Source: Atriophallophorus winterbourni (lineage: Eukaryota; Platyhelminthes; Trematoda; Plagiorchiida; Microphallidae). From it: a DNA stretch of 64,000 bases. The position numbers and the translations under genes were made by a program. Shown here one piece after another: positions 54,495 to 64,000 of the stretch. The stretch covers positions 1 through 64,000 of the forward strand of contig JACCGJ010000305.1 of NCBI GenBank assembly GCA_013407085.1. Reading direction: 5' to 3'. Under the pieces are notes generated by a model that was not told the origin of the DNA, ran no database searches, and saw nothing but the letters and a program-made list of their open reading frames with translations. Every line of letters starts with the position of its first letter. Positions within the stretch are counted from its first letter, which is position 1.

Positions 54495-55440
54495 CTACTT
54501 GTGCTCTGCTGAAGAAAGGGTTCGGGAGAAAAAGGCAACAGGTTTCCCTTGTTGACTCAAAGTGGCCGCAATGGCGACGTCTGAAGCGTCCGTCTCGGCA
54601 ACAAGTGGTATGTTTGGCTCAATAACAGTTAGAGCGGCATTATCTAATCCCAGCTTTAATGATTCGAATATGTTTATAATATTTCTTGGAAGTGGAAAAG
54701 TTTTGTTATGGATCAGATCATGAACTTTTTCCGAGAATTTTGGTAACCATTGGGAATAATAGGCAAATAAGCCGACGATCCGCTGTTGTGACTTTAAACT
54801 ATTGGGTGGTTCCAGTTCTCGAAGACATCGAAAACGTTCGGCATCTGGTCGAATAGATCCATTAGAAATTTCATAACCGAGGAGGTTTATTTTGGATGCT
54901 GCGAGAGTAGATTTGTCTGGGTTGAGAGTGATTCCGTAGGACTCGACAGCCACCATGAATCTAGATAAATTTTTGTCATGATCGGATGATGTTTTGCCAC
55001 AGATAGTGACATTGTCTAAATAAGCAAAGGTGTCCCTCAGATTCGCTTCCTTTATCAGTGTATCCGTGATTCGTTGAAAAACGGCGACACCGTTGGTGAC
55101 CCCAAAAGGGATTCGACAAAACTGGTACAGATTTCCACAGGCCTCAAAAGCGGTATATGTTTTATCAGACGCATGAATCGGGATCTGATGATATGCACTT
55201 TTAAGATCCACGGTGCTGAATACACGGTAAGACGCGACTTTTTGTACCAGGTCATCCATACGTGGAAGCGGATAAGCATCGAGTAGAGTGAAGCGATTTA
55301 TTGTTTGACTATAGTCAATGACTAAACGCTTTTTGTGATTATCGTTGGGATCGCCACGGTGATCGAGAAGGTTCTACGATATTTTCTTTTGAAAGTGAAC
55401 GAATTTCATTTTGAATAAAAGTCTGATCTTGCGGTGAGTG
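54495..55440 (-). pseudogene. Gypsy B reverse transcriptase
   Basis: FSTVDLKSAYHQIPI near 55175-55225, FRIPFG-like block near 55095-55125, the catalytic box YLDN near 55010-55022, LLGYEISNG near 54865-54890, VAETDASDVAIAATL near 54560-54605 and FFSRTLSSAE at the end. Upstream, the frame is interrupted near 55370. Confidence 0.85.
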
Positions 55441-55591
55441 TTTAGTTCGTCAGGTTTCAGTTCAGCAATTGAGGTCAGGAAGTTAGAGAATGTGCAATAC
55501 CAGTGAGTCTAATGACGTGAGCTGTCTGGTGTGTTCAGGTCAGTGTCGAATCGATTCGGTCTCAGGAAGCGATCCATTGATATTGATAAAT

Positions 55592-55737
55592 TGTAATGAG
55601 CTCAAGCGATCAGGAGAACAGTGAGAAGATAAAGGCCTAGAATGTAGGCTTTATCGAACTTGGAAGAAGAGTACAGGCTGCAAAACAAAGAAAGAGTTTA
55701 GTGGGGTACAATAACGTGTACAAACAAACATATCACA
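55592..55737 (-). repeat. Gypsy B 5' LTR
   Basis: 146 bp, TG...CA on -, bounded by GACAC at 55738-55742. Confidence 0.9.
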
Positions 55738-55749
55738 GACACAATTCAG

Positions 55750-56150
55750 AGATAAGACAAAACCGTGAGTGTGAGTAAGAAAGCACAGCCACTGTATATA
55801 CACCCGAAGTTGTGTTCAATTGACACAAAATCATACCTGATTCTTGATTATTTGGGCGTAAGGTGCTACCCCTACGATAAGGCGCCTGAACGATCGACTG
55901 GAAAAACGTGATGCCTTGGAACAAAGAGATAATTGCCACTTTAATCTGACGAACATCATGTTTCTGTTATCGCAATAAAATCAAGATCGTAACAACGCGC
56001 AATTTAATTCAGCACATACTCTGTTTGTTATGGCTTGAGGACATCACATTTGGCGTGCCCGTATAAGAGCCTGAATAAAAATTGAGTAGTCAATTCAAAA
56101 ATTGTCCAAAGTTGAACGAAGTATATAGAAAAACACACCGATCAGTTTCA
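55750..56150. other. No recognisable gene
   Basis: Flank of gypsy B; no motif or repeat recognised. Confidence 0.4.
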
Positions 56151-56900
56151 TGGTTACAAACATTACAAAGTATAGCTTCTTCATCTGTATAAACTTGAGG
56201 GTTGTCCCGTGTAAGCCGCATCACATTTTACTCATTAACATAGCCATTCAGATGAAACGGTTTTCTTTTAACGGTGGATTGTTTATTCTAAACAAACGAC
56301 AAGCTGCTTTAACTGCTCATCCGTGTTTGCAGCAAAGACTGTTCTCAGAAGATTTTCCTACAGGCTCTCCCATTGCTCCAGCATAGATGCCGAATCCAAC
56401 AACTCAAGATCCTCTGCAAACAACAAACATTCGTATGGACCACAATGGGTAAATCATTGCTTAACGCCTTGAACAAAAAGGGACATAGAACCGAGTATTG
56501 TGGGATACCGGAGATCACCTATCTAGGCACAGAAAAATCGTTGTAAACGAACTTAATTCGTCCGCTTAAACAGAAAATACACTGCATTCAAGCAGTGCCG
56601 TCGATATTTAATATGTTCAGCTTTGTGACTAGACGGTCATGTGGTACGCGGTCGAATGCGTTGCTAAATTCAATAAAAAATTACATGAACCGAACCACAT
56701 GCATCGATTAGCAAACACCAGTGCTTACGAGCTGTTAAAAGATTCGAGACACGGGATTTATGCTCAGTGAACAAAAGCTGTTCTGCTTTAAGCTTCTCGA
56801 TTTTAGCATGAAACTCTCCAAACCATTCGCCACAACTCGTTCAATTGTCTCTTCGACAACTAATACTATCGTAACGGGTAGATAGAACAATAGAATAGTT
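56150..56900 (-). pseudogene. CR1-like LINE RT fragment
   Basis: On - , FSNAFDRVPHDRLVTKLNIL near 56625-56690, then SGIPQYSVLCPFLFKALSND near 56440-56515 (degenerate QGSVLGP-type block). Stops throughout. Confidence 0.7.
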
Positions 56901-57009
56901 TATTACAGTATAAAATACTTACAAGCTTGAAGATTACCGCAGGAAATTTTGTAGTGGGTTGAATATGATTGGCTAAATGGCCTTATAGCGAGCCTAAATA
57001 GCGCATGTA

Positions 57010-57600
57010 CTACAACATCACTGGACCTCTGTGGCTTTTAGATAAGAAGAACACGCGCTGACGCATTACGACCCAGCACATCCTCCAGGTGAATCCGGGA
57101 AAAATAGTGAGATAGAGAAAGAAATGTAAAAAATTATCATGATAAGTTGAGTAAATGTAAGTGATTGTCGAGAAATGCTTAAAGTAAGGAAGAGATGGTG
57201 CATCAATGATATTTGTAGCAAGAGAATTCCAGAGGTTGCAAATTCGATGGGAGAAAAAATAACAGCAGGAATACAATCTACTCTGTTGGCGGGCAATTTT
57301 AAAGCGGTTACCGCAGTTTTGATTTGAGTGAGAAAGCAGCAATATTGATTTGGAAGAATGAAGCGGTTTGTCCGGATTCAGAACGCTAGAATGAGATCTC
57401 CTTTGACGGTACGGTAGTGCACCGAGAATAAGTTGCAGGTGAGAAGTCGATCCTCGTACCATAGAAATTTTAGACTCTTGACAAACATCGGGGCTCGTCG
57501 TTAGGACGATTCTAGTAGATTATTGCTCTTGCGATGCCAAGGCGACCATGCGTGAACTGCATACTCCAGATGCGGTCGGACATATGCTTCGAGCAAACAA
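57010..57600 (-). pseudogene. CR1-like LINE C-terminal fragment
   Basis: On - , LICLLEAYVRPHLEYAVHAWSPW near 57535-57600, RTVKGDLILAF near 57390-57420, then FFSHRICNLWNSLATNIIDAPSLPYF near 57170-57260. This is the tail that follows RT in CR1 ORF2. It lies 5' of the RT piece at 56150-56900 on this strand, so the two cannot be one collinear copy. Confidence 0.75.
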
Positions 57601-57670
57601 GAGATTGTTATATCAAACGAGCTGAAAACCGGCCGAAACAGACAATATTTTGATTAGCTATATTGACTGC

Positions 57671-57835
57671 TGTCGTATATCGCTGTCTGTTTGTCTTGTA
57701 CAATCATTTTATACTATAAACTCGTGACCATATATAAACGCCTCCCTCTCCCTTGTATCAACAAGTTGTTTAAAGCCCAAATCTCGGATCTTCTTACTCT
57801 CTACTTGTTGGGTTCTCTATAATCAATTCACCACA
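57671..57835 (+). repeat. Gypsy C 5' LTR
   Basis: Left end inferred from the matching LTR piece at 62596-62660 (-), which shares tgtcgtatatcgctgtctg. Right end inferred by analogy with LTR B (…ACA followed by ATTT and then the gag ATG). Confidence 0.7.
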
Positions 57836-57846
57836 ATTTAAACAAC

Positions 57847-59313
57847 TTGTTATCAATGGATCGCTTTCTCAAACCGGACCGATTCGACATTGATCCTCAT
57901 TCAACGGATGCTGGAGACCACTGGCAACACTGGTATAAAACATTTACGAACTTACTCTCATCAATCGATTCCCTGAATCCGAGCAAGCTCGAAATTCTAG
58001 TAAATAACGTTTCTCCATCTGTTTTCAAACACATCAATAAAAGTCGAACGTTCGATGAGGCGTTGAGCATACTGGAAAATCTATACGTTCAACCGAAAAA
58101 TGAAATCTTTGCTCGCCATGTATTATCAACATCCAGACAAGAAAGCGGTCAAAGTTTAGAGCATTTTCTGCAAACTCTCAAGTCCCTAGCTAAAGAGTGT
58201 AATCTGAAATCATTGAGTGCTGAGCAATACCGAAACGAACTAACTCGAGATGCTTTTATCCGCGGCTTGCAATCCAACCATATTCGGCAACGCTTGCTTG
58301 AGCAAAAATCACTAGATCTGAAAACGGCATTTCAGCTTTCTCGGCAGTTGGAGATGGCCCATCAACAGTCAGTGGTCTATGATAATGCACCTTCACCAAC
58401 TTGTCATGCCTCAACTCAACCAGTACCTTATCATGTGGAGAAACCCAGCACGTCTCATGAGACCGCATTTGCTGTAAGTAGTCAGAGTTGCTTTTTCTGC
58501 GGTTATACACGACATCCACGCACTGAATGTCCAGCAAGAGATGCTCTATGCAAATTATGTGGGAAGAAAGGTTACTTCTATCGCGTGTGTCGATCTTCCC
58601 GACAGAAACCGGCTACGGCTGTGGCCGATAGTACTCTCTCAGCTGTTACGATTGCTGCAGCGCCACAGTCATTATTTAAAGCAGCCACACCACTTTCTGT
58701 TAATGGAGTTACACTGCACGCACTTGTCGATACCGGGAGCTTTGAAAGTTATGTATCTAAAGTCATTGTTCAGAAGCATAAGTGGCCCATTACGATGTCT
58801 CGAACTCAAATCACGATGGATTCTACCTGCCTAACCAGCACTACCGATGCGCACTGCTTTGTGTCGATAATTCATAAAGGTGATCGCTACCCTAACGTCA
58901 AGCTTTCGATATTACCCGATCTATGCTCAGACGTGCTACTTGGGCACGACTTTCTGGCTCTCCATGAAGGAGTTGTGATCCCATTCTCAGGTCAAAGGTC
59001 GACCTTTTCGCTATGCTCTCTCAGTGCTGCAAATGTAGACCCACCTGTTTTGTTCGAAAATCTGTCTCCCGACTGCCATCCAATTGCAACCAAATCCAGA
59101 CGATATTCCGAACGGGATGAACAGTTTATCCGTTCAGAAGTCCAGCGACTGTTAAATGAAGAAATCATTGAGCCATCGCGTCCTCCGTGGCGGTCACAAG
59201 TCGTGATTACAACTAACGAGCGTCAGAAAAAGCGATGGTTATTGATTATAGTCGTACAATTAATCGATTTGCCTACCTTGATGCTTATCCCCTACCAAGG
59301 ATCGATAGAATGA
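57847..59313 (+). CDS. Gypsy C Gag-protease reading frame
   Basis: 488 codons from the ATG 12 nt past the LTR. Gag opens MDRFLKPDRFDID; a capsid-like helical region spans about residues 20-180. Knuckle 1 is CFFCGYTRHPRTEC (about residues 217-230); knuckle 2 is CKLCGKKGYFYRVC, in which the zinc-binding His is Tyr. The protease motif ALVDTGSFESYV is near residues 294-305. A frameshift near 59235 separates it from RT. The only essentially complete Gag in the window. Confidence 0.85.
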   Translation: MLSMDRFLKPDRFDIDPHSTDAGDHWQHWYKTFTNLLSSIDSLNPSKLEILVNNVSPSVFKHINKSRTFDEALSILENLYVQPKNEIFARHVLSTSRQESGQSLEHFLQTLKSLAKECNLKSLSAEQYRNELTRDAFIRGLQSNHIRQRLLEQKSLDLKTAFQLSRQLEMAHQQSVVYDNAPSPTCHASTQPVPYHVEKPSTSHETAFAVSSQSCFFCGYTRHPRTECPARDALCKLCGKKGYFYRVCRSSRQKPATAVADSTLSAVTIAAAPQSLFKAATPLSVNGVTLHALVDTGSFESYVSKVIVQKHKWPITMSRTQITMDSTCLTSTTDAHCFVSIIHKGDRYPNVKLSILPDLCSDVLLGHDFLALHEGVVIPFSGQRSTFSLCSLSAANVDPPVLFENLSPDCHPIATKSRRYSERDEQFIRSEVQRLLNEEIIEPSRPPWRSQVVITTNERQKKRWLLIIVVQLIDLPTLMLIPYQGSIE

Positions 59314-59565
59314 TTCAGAATATATCACGGTACGAGTATTTCAGTACACTGGATCTTAAGAGTGCTTATTATCAAGTGCCAATAAAAGAAGAGGAAAAAG
59401 GTTATACCGCTTTCGAAACATGCAGAAATCTATACCAATTCAAACGTATTCCGTTCGGGATAACAAATGGTATAGCTTGTTTCCAGAGAGTGATCGATAC
59501 GCTCATCCAAAAGGAGCATTTGTCGGCGACTTATGCCTATATTGATAACGTTACCGTTTGTGGTA

Positions 59566-59650
59566 TGGTATGGCATGAAAGCACAAGCCTGATCCAGGCA
59601 AAGTGCCGCACAGTCAGAGACTGCACGTGGGCTAAGATACTGGCTAAGAT
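59566..59650 (-). mobile_element. SINE short form in gypsy C, 13-bp target duplication
   Basis: ACCGTTTGTGGTA at 59553-59565 and 59651-59663 brackets the insert exactly; the reading frame VTVCG continues across the empty site. Tail (TATGG)n at the left. Confidence 0.9.
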
Positions 59651-59683
59651 ACCGTTTGTGGTACGAATCTATCAGAGCACTAT

Positions 59684-59812
59684 CAGAGCTCAAGTATCAT
59701 TTCATTGTGCTGCACTTTATACATTTCATCATATTTGTATTTTGTGGAGAAATTAATGTATTGCTGGAAATTCGTGTACACGAATAAAGTCATTCTCTTC
59801 TTCTTCTTCTAA
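59684..59812 (+). mobile_element. Unclassified 3'-tailed insert in gypsy C
   Basis: About 130 bp between ...NLSEH and NLSRFLE of RT. It ends aataaagtcattctcttcttcttcttct, a retroposon-like 3' end with a TTC-repeat tail. No clean target duplication; about 6 bp of RT seem lost. Confidence 0.5.
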
Positions 59813-60287
59813 CCTGTCGAGGTTTCTTGAAATGACTAAAAAGTACGACATTACCTTCAATGATATGAAGAACACTATTCAAGCTACAAAGGTTAAACTT
59901 TTGGGCTACGAAGTATCAAAAGGATCCATAAAACCTGATCCCGAGCGCCTCCGACCCCTTCGTGAAATACCTGCACCCCATAATTTAAAAACACAAGAAC
60001 GCATCGTTGGTATGTTTGCTTACTATTCTCAGTGGATCAATCACTTTTCTGATAAAATGTCTATACTGAATCGAAATCATATTTTCCAAATTCCCGATAA
60101 TGTTCAACAGAGGTTCTTAAATTTAAAGTTAGAGCTGGAGAAAGCAGTTATAGTTAAACCTGAAGTTTCCGAAACACTTGTAGTTGAAACTGATGCTTCT
60201 GATATAGCCATAGCCGCCACGCTCAATCAGAAAGGAAGGCCAGTTGCTTTCTATTCACGAACACTAACCACATCAGAACAGATGTGC

Positions 60288-60522
60288 AATCGTGCAGCAT
60301 TTCTGTGCTGTGCGGCTAACATCGTGCTAAATTGATTGGCCACCGGTAATGAGCTGCATGCTGAAAGAGGCTGGAGTCTCGCTACCATTTCCTGTTCATT
60401 TTTCGTCCATCATATCTGTCTAGGCCTGGGCAACCTGACAGTATCTTAGCCCACGTGCAGTCTCTGACTGTGCGGCACTTTGCCTGGATCAGGCTTGTGC
60501 TTTCATACCATACCATACCACC
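60288..60522 (+). mobile_element. SINE, full length, in gypsy C RNase H
   Basis: atgtgcaatcgtgcagcatt to ttcataccataccatacc. The inverted copy at 62.5 kb has uninterrupted RNase H here. Confidence 0.9.
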
Positions 60523-60532
60523 AAAAAGAAGC

Positions 60533-62475
60533 TTACGCAATCGTAGAAGCTCTGAGAAAATGGAGACACTATCTTATCTGGAATCATTTTAAACTCGTAA
60601 CTGATCAGAGGTCTGTCGCTTTTATGTTCGGAAATACGAACAAAAGCAAAATAAAAAGTGAGAAAATCGAACGCTGGCGAGTTGAACTTGCCTCTTTCAG
60701 CGACGACGTTGTCTACAGACCGGGAAAACAGAACAAAGTTGCAGATGCGCTTTCCCGCGGAATTTGCGCATTAGTCAATAACGTCTCGAATCTGGAGACA
60801 TTTCATGACTTCCTCTGCCATCCCGGTGTCACACGTATGATTCACTTCGCCCGTTCACGGAATTTACCTTAATTCAGTTGACGATATAAAACGAATGACC
60901 AGCTCATGTCGTGTTTGTGCTGAAGGTAAATTTTTCAAGCCTTCACACGTTCCCCTGATAAAAGCTACACAACCGTTCGAGCGCCTGAGTATCGATTTCG
61001 AGTGACCTCTGCTGTCTGCTAATCGTAATCGGTTTTTACTTACGATCGTCGATGAATTTTCACGGTTTCCCTTTGTATACGCGTGCTCGGATACAACATC
61101 AACAACCGTTATTCGATGTCTCACTGATTTGTTCTCCATGTTCGGGACGCCATGCTATGTTCATTCTGACCGAGGATCTTCATTCATGTCGATCGAACTT
61201 TGTGATTTTCTTCACTCTAAAGGTGTAGCGACCAGCTATTCTACCTCGTACAATCCACAGTCGAATGGCCAAGTTGAACGCTTAAATGCTACTTTGTGGA
61301 AAAGTATACTTTTATCGCTTAAGTCCAACGATCTTGAAGTGAAACATTGGGAAGCCGTACTACCAAACGCCCTTCATTTAATCAGATATTTGTTATGTAC
61401 CAGTACGAATGTTAAGTTGGATTGCATTCAATCAGTTCCACCTCTTCTGCTAATGGCTCGTATTTATTACGTCGTAGATTATTGCGCATCAGCACTCGGC
61501 TTGTTTGTAATAGCCAGCTGCGAAGGAATGTGCCAGTTGCCGCTCTTCGGTTGTGTCGAAACATCATTTCATGTGGCGTAACATTCGTACTGGTACATAA
61601 CAAAGATCTGATTGAATGAAGGGCGTTTGGTAGTACGGCTTCCCAATGTTTCACTTCAAGATCGTTAGACTTAAGTGATAAAAGTATACTTTTCCACAAA
61701 GTAGCATTTAAGCGTTCAACTTGGCCATTCGACTGTGGATTGTACGAGGTAGAATGGCTGGTCGCTACACCTTTAGAGTGAAGAAAATCACAAAGTTCGT
61801 TCGACATGAATGAAGATCCTCGGTCAGAATGAACATAGCATGGCGTCCCGAACATGGAGAACAAATCAGTGAGACATTGAATAACGGTTGTTGATGTTGT
61901 ATCCGAGCACGCGTATACAAAGGGAAACCGTGAAAATTCATCGACGATCGTAAGTAAAAACCGATTACGATTAGCAGACAGCAGAGGTCACTCGAAATCG
62001 ATACTCAGGCGCTCGAACGGTTGTGTAGCTTTTATCAGGGGAACGTGTGAAGGCTTGAAAAATTTACCTTCAGCACAAACACGACATGAGCTGATCATTC
62101 GTTTTATATCGTCAACGGATTAAGGTAAATTCCGTGAACGGGCGAAGTGAATCATATGTGTGACACCGGGATGGCAGAGGGAGTCATGAAATTTCTTCAG
62201 ATTCGAGACGTTATTGACTAATGCGCAAAATACGCGGGAAAGCGCATCTGCAACATGGTTTTGTTTTCCCAGTCTGTAGACAACGTCGTAGCTGAAAGAG
62301 GCAAGTTCAACTCGCCAGCGTTCGATTTTCTCACTTTTTATTTTGCTTTTGTTCGTATTTCCGAACATAAAAGCGACAGACCTCTGATCAGTTACGAGTT
62401 TAAAATGATTCCCAATAAGATAGTGTCTCCATTTTCTCAGAGCGTCTACGATTGCGTACGCCTGTTTTTTAACAA
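60533..62475. repeat. Large inverted repeat made of two gypsy C copies
   Basis: Arms about 60533-61412 (+) and 61580-62475 (-), about 0.88 kb each and apparently well over 90% identical in protein-level comparison, separated by 167 bp that belong only to the - copy. Confidence 0.85.
60780..61412 (+). pseudogene. Gypsy C integrase, truncated
   Basis: FLCHPGVTRMIHF near 60805-60850, CRVCAEGKFFKP near 60910-60945, LSIDFE near 60985-61005, HSDRGSSFMS near 61160-61190, NPQSNGQVERLNATLW near 61252-61300. Frame breaks near 60872 and 61005. The C-terminal third is missing because the inverted copy starts at 61413. Confidence 0.85.
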
Positions 62476-62660
62476 AGGAATGGTGTCGTTCTGATGTGGT
62501 TAGTGTTCGTGAATAGAAAACAACTGGGCTTCCTCTCTGATTGAGCGTGGCGGCTATGGCTATATCAGAAGCATCAGTTTCAACTACAAGTGTTTCGCCA
62601 ACTTTATAATATAAAAAGAGAGTATAAGACAAACAGACAGCGATATACGACACATACGTA
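61413..62660 (-). pseudogene. Gypsy C second copy, inverted: LTR scrap, RNase H, integrase
   Basis: On - : LTR piece 62660-62596, then LVVETDASDIAIAATLNQ near 62535-62590, KKQAYAIVDALRKWRHYL near 62425-62470, LCHPGVTHMIHF near 62140-62180, HSDRGSSFMS near 61800-61840, NPQSNGQVERLNATLW near 61690-61740, ending ...VELIECNPT at 61413. Everything between the LTR fragment and RNase H (gag, protease, RT) is missing. Confidence 0.85.
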
Positions 62661-62664
62661 GAAA

Positions 62665-63350
62665 CTTCATGTATCAGGCAGATAAGAGCTTGTTGCATTA
62701 TATGAAAGTCATCTCCCAGAAGTGCGATGTCATCCGCATACTCTAGTTCTGTGGCTCTCTTACCCGTCTGAAGTTCAACACCTACGTCCACTAGACCATT
62801 TAAAGCTTTTCTTAGGACATGGTCGATCGCGAAGTTAAAAAGGAACGGCGAGATAGGGCAGCCCTGATGCACCTCGCTGGAGATATTGAACGAGAACGAC
62901 AATTGTCAGTACACTCAAACCCTGCCTCAGGTTTTAAACATCCTAACATACTTCTCGACACTTCATTTATTAGCAGACAGTTCCTAAGACTTTCGCGATC
63001 GATTGATTCGAATGCCGCTCGGATGTCAAGGAATATCACGATAGTTGGCCTACAAAATGCGTGGCGTTGCTCCAGTAATTGACGGAGATTTGATCTATAC
63101 ACTATCGACGGGCACGAAACCCAGTTTTCTCCTGGCGGATTAGCTCTTCCCGTTTGGTGCTCAACCGGTGAAGCAAAATGGAGGCCAGTATTTTAGGCGC
63201 TACTGAAATGAGACTGATATTCCGATGATTTTTACAATAATCGCGCTGTCCATCTTTGAAAATAGTAGCAATTTCTGATTCTCTCCAAGAGATTGGGACG
63301 CGCTCCTCAGCCCATATGTTGAAGTTCGAAAAATAGAGCGAAACCGTCAT
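62665..63350 (-). pseudogene. RTE-like LINE reverse transcriptase
   Basis: On - : ISWRESEIATIFKDGQRDYCKNHRNISLI near 63230-63310, then FLDIRAAFESIDRESLRNCL near 62980-63040 (catalytic D block), VHQGCPISPFLFNFAIDHVL near 62815-62875, and LEYADDIALLGDD near 62720-62755 (YADD). Frameshift near 62900-62980. It runs without a stop into the LTR/gypsy C sequence at 62660. Confidence 0.85.
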
Positions 63351-63507
63351 CCATTAACAATGACGGTACCAAAGCATTAACACCTGATGCCCTATTATTA
63401 TATTTGCACAATCTGATACAGATATAGTGCCGTTCAACATAAACAATGAGATGTACAAAGCGAGAAGGGGGGTACAAAGCGTTGTCATCGGCATCGTTGA
63501 ACGCAGG

Positions 63508-63956
63508 CATGATACTACCCGGTTGCCTACACCGAAGTAGGGGAGATTTCGTTTAGGGGGTCCCACCCCGAGCCTTTACCCACAAGGCAGTGGAGCGAGA
63601 GAGGTTCGCACCTATCGGTGGCCGGTGACCGACGAAGCGGTTCATACGCCCTTTTCTGGGAATTTCCAGTTCGGAGCCCGATAACCCCGTTGATAGGTTG
63701 GTGACTTCAGTTTTTGCCTGTGCACCATACAATGTCCTTGGATAGGACAAGGGGCAGTGACTTTTGGAGCGGCGAGTCACATCCGCCGCGTCGTGATGTC
63801 ATCATTGGATTTTTGTGGCTTTTTATAGGGAGAACGCTTGCCAGGCGAAAACCCACCACACCCTCAGACACCACCGCCGAACCTTTCGCTGAGCTCGGAG
63901 AACCGAGCCCACCCAGCTGGCACCACGTGGAGGTATTTCGGCAAGCCAGCCCTGAT
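63508..63956 (+). repeat. LINE-5'UTR-like repeat L, copy 2 (uninterrupted)
   Basis: ctacccggttgcctacaccg to ggcaagccagccctgatgcc. GC-rich. It is the empty-site reference for the SINE insertion at 6160-6333. Confidence 0.75.
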
Positions 63957-64000
63957 GCCCTATAGCCCTTAAGACTTGGGAGTACATTGTAAATCTCTGA

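Larger units (their letters stand above)
52910..55737 (-). mobile_element. Ty3/gypsy retrotransposon B, complete ends, gag-protease deleted
   Basis: 5' LTR 55592-55737 and 3' LTR 52910-53055, 146 bp each. GACAC is duplicated at 52905-52909 and 55738-55742. The purine run gggaagaa precedes the 3' LTR. Gag opens MDRFLRPNRFDTDL just inside the 5' LTR, as in gypsy C, but a deletion near 55437 joins early gag to the region just before RT, removing the fingers and protease. RT, RNase H and integrase remain in four broken frames. Confidence 0.92.
59235..60872 (+). pseudogene. Gypsy C RT-RNase H, split by inserts
   Basis: FSTLDLKSAYYQVPI near 59340-59385, YAYIDNVTVCG near 59533-59565 (YxDN box), then a SINE and a second insert; resumes NLSRFLEMTKKYDITFN at about 59813, LLGYEVSKG near 59900, VETDASDIAIAATLNQ near 60183-60230. 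A second SINE follows at 60288; then KEAYAIVEALRKWRHYL near 60528-60575 and DQRSVAFMFG near 60603-60632. Confidence 0.85.
57671..61412 (+). mobile_element. Ty3/gypsy retrotransposon C, SINE-riddled and 3'-truncated
   Basis: 5' LTR about 57671-57835 (TGTCG...CCACA, TATA-like tatataaac at 57732). Gag to protease 57847-59230, RT 59230-59960, RNase H 59960-60760, integrase 60760-61412. Interrupted by a SINE at 59566-59650 (13-bp target duplication), another insert at about 59684-59812 and a SINE at about 60288-60522. It ends abruptly at 61412, where an inverted copy begins. Confidence 0.88.

Noticed and set aside
61129..61581. 150-codon frame crossing the gypsy C junction
   Set aside because: Its C-terminal third is antisense of the inverted copy, so it is not a natural integrase end.
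1..64000. rRNA, tRNA, riboswitch or bacterial operon features
   Set aside because: None seen; intron structure and retroelements show eukaryotic nuclear DNA.

Overview
This window looks like nuclear DNA of a flatworm, most likely a digenean trematode. The evidence is: two single-copy eukaryotic genes with GT-AG introns, one of which has three consecutive introns of only 30-31 nt followed by progressively longer ones; short-LTR Ty3/gypsy elements with CCHC Gag fingers resembling the CsRn1/Boudicca type; and very many degraded RTE- and CR1-like LINE fragments. The species assignment is inference; no rRNA or tRNA gene was seen to support it.

Host genes. (1) 14188-21306, + strand: an eight-exon gene whose spliced frame stays open for 563 codons and reads as UTP15, a WD40 protein of the U3 processome. 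Exon and intron boundaries could be placed at base level. (2) 28050-about 48111, - strand: a gene reading as ZFYVE1/DFCP1 (P-loop GTPase domain, then two FYVE-type fingers). Nine exons are placed; at least one short exon between 32615 and 42958 was not found and the 5' end is uncertain. Its introns hold a piggyBac fossil, three inverted-repeat (MITE-like) elements, a gypsy remnant with a LINE inside it, and many SINEs.

Mobile DNA dominates the rest. 1-9.1 kb: LINE fragments, a LINE-5'UTR-like repeat and SINEs. 9.1-12.5 kb: gypsy A with both LTRs and a 5-bp target duplication, but a deleted 5' end. 12.5-13.9 kb: antisense LINE RT and SINEs. 21.3-26.9 kb: LINE fragments and a MULE transposase fossil. 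44.9-52.4 kb: mixed LINE, SINE and gag remnants. 52.9-55.7 kb: gypsy B (-), complete with LTRs and target duplication but missing most of gag and protease. 56.1-57.6 kb: CR1-like fragments. 57.7-63.4 kb: gypsy C (+), broken by two SINEs and another insert, abutting an inverted second copy that is itself joined to a LINE RT. 63.4-64 kb: LINE-5'UTR-like repeat.

A SINE of about 240 bp occurs more than 20 times in both orientations. Shortened copies nearly always keep the same end, which carries a terminal hairpin and a variable microsatellite tail. The same hairpin, with a compensatory base-pair change, ends a LINE 3'UTR at 7.5 kb, which points to a SINE/LINE partnership.

The most unusual object is at 26898-27405. 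It is a more than 99% identical copy of the ZFYVE1 P-loop exon plus part of its downstream intron, but on the upstream side the exon is joined directly to the last 14 nt of the previous exon, as in a spliced transcript. It appears to be a recent retrocopy of a half-spliced ZFYVE1 pre-mRNA, dropped 3' of its parent gene.
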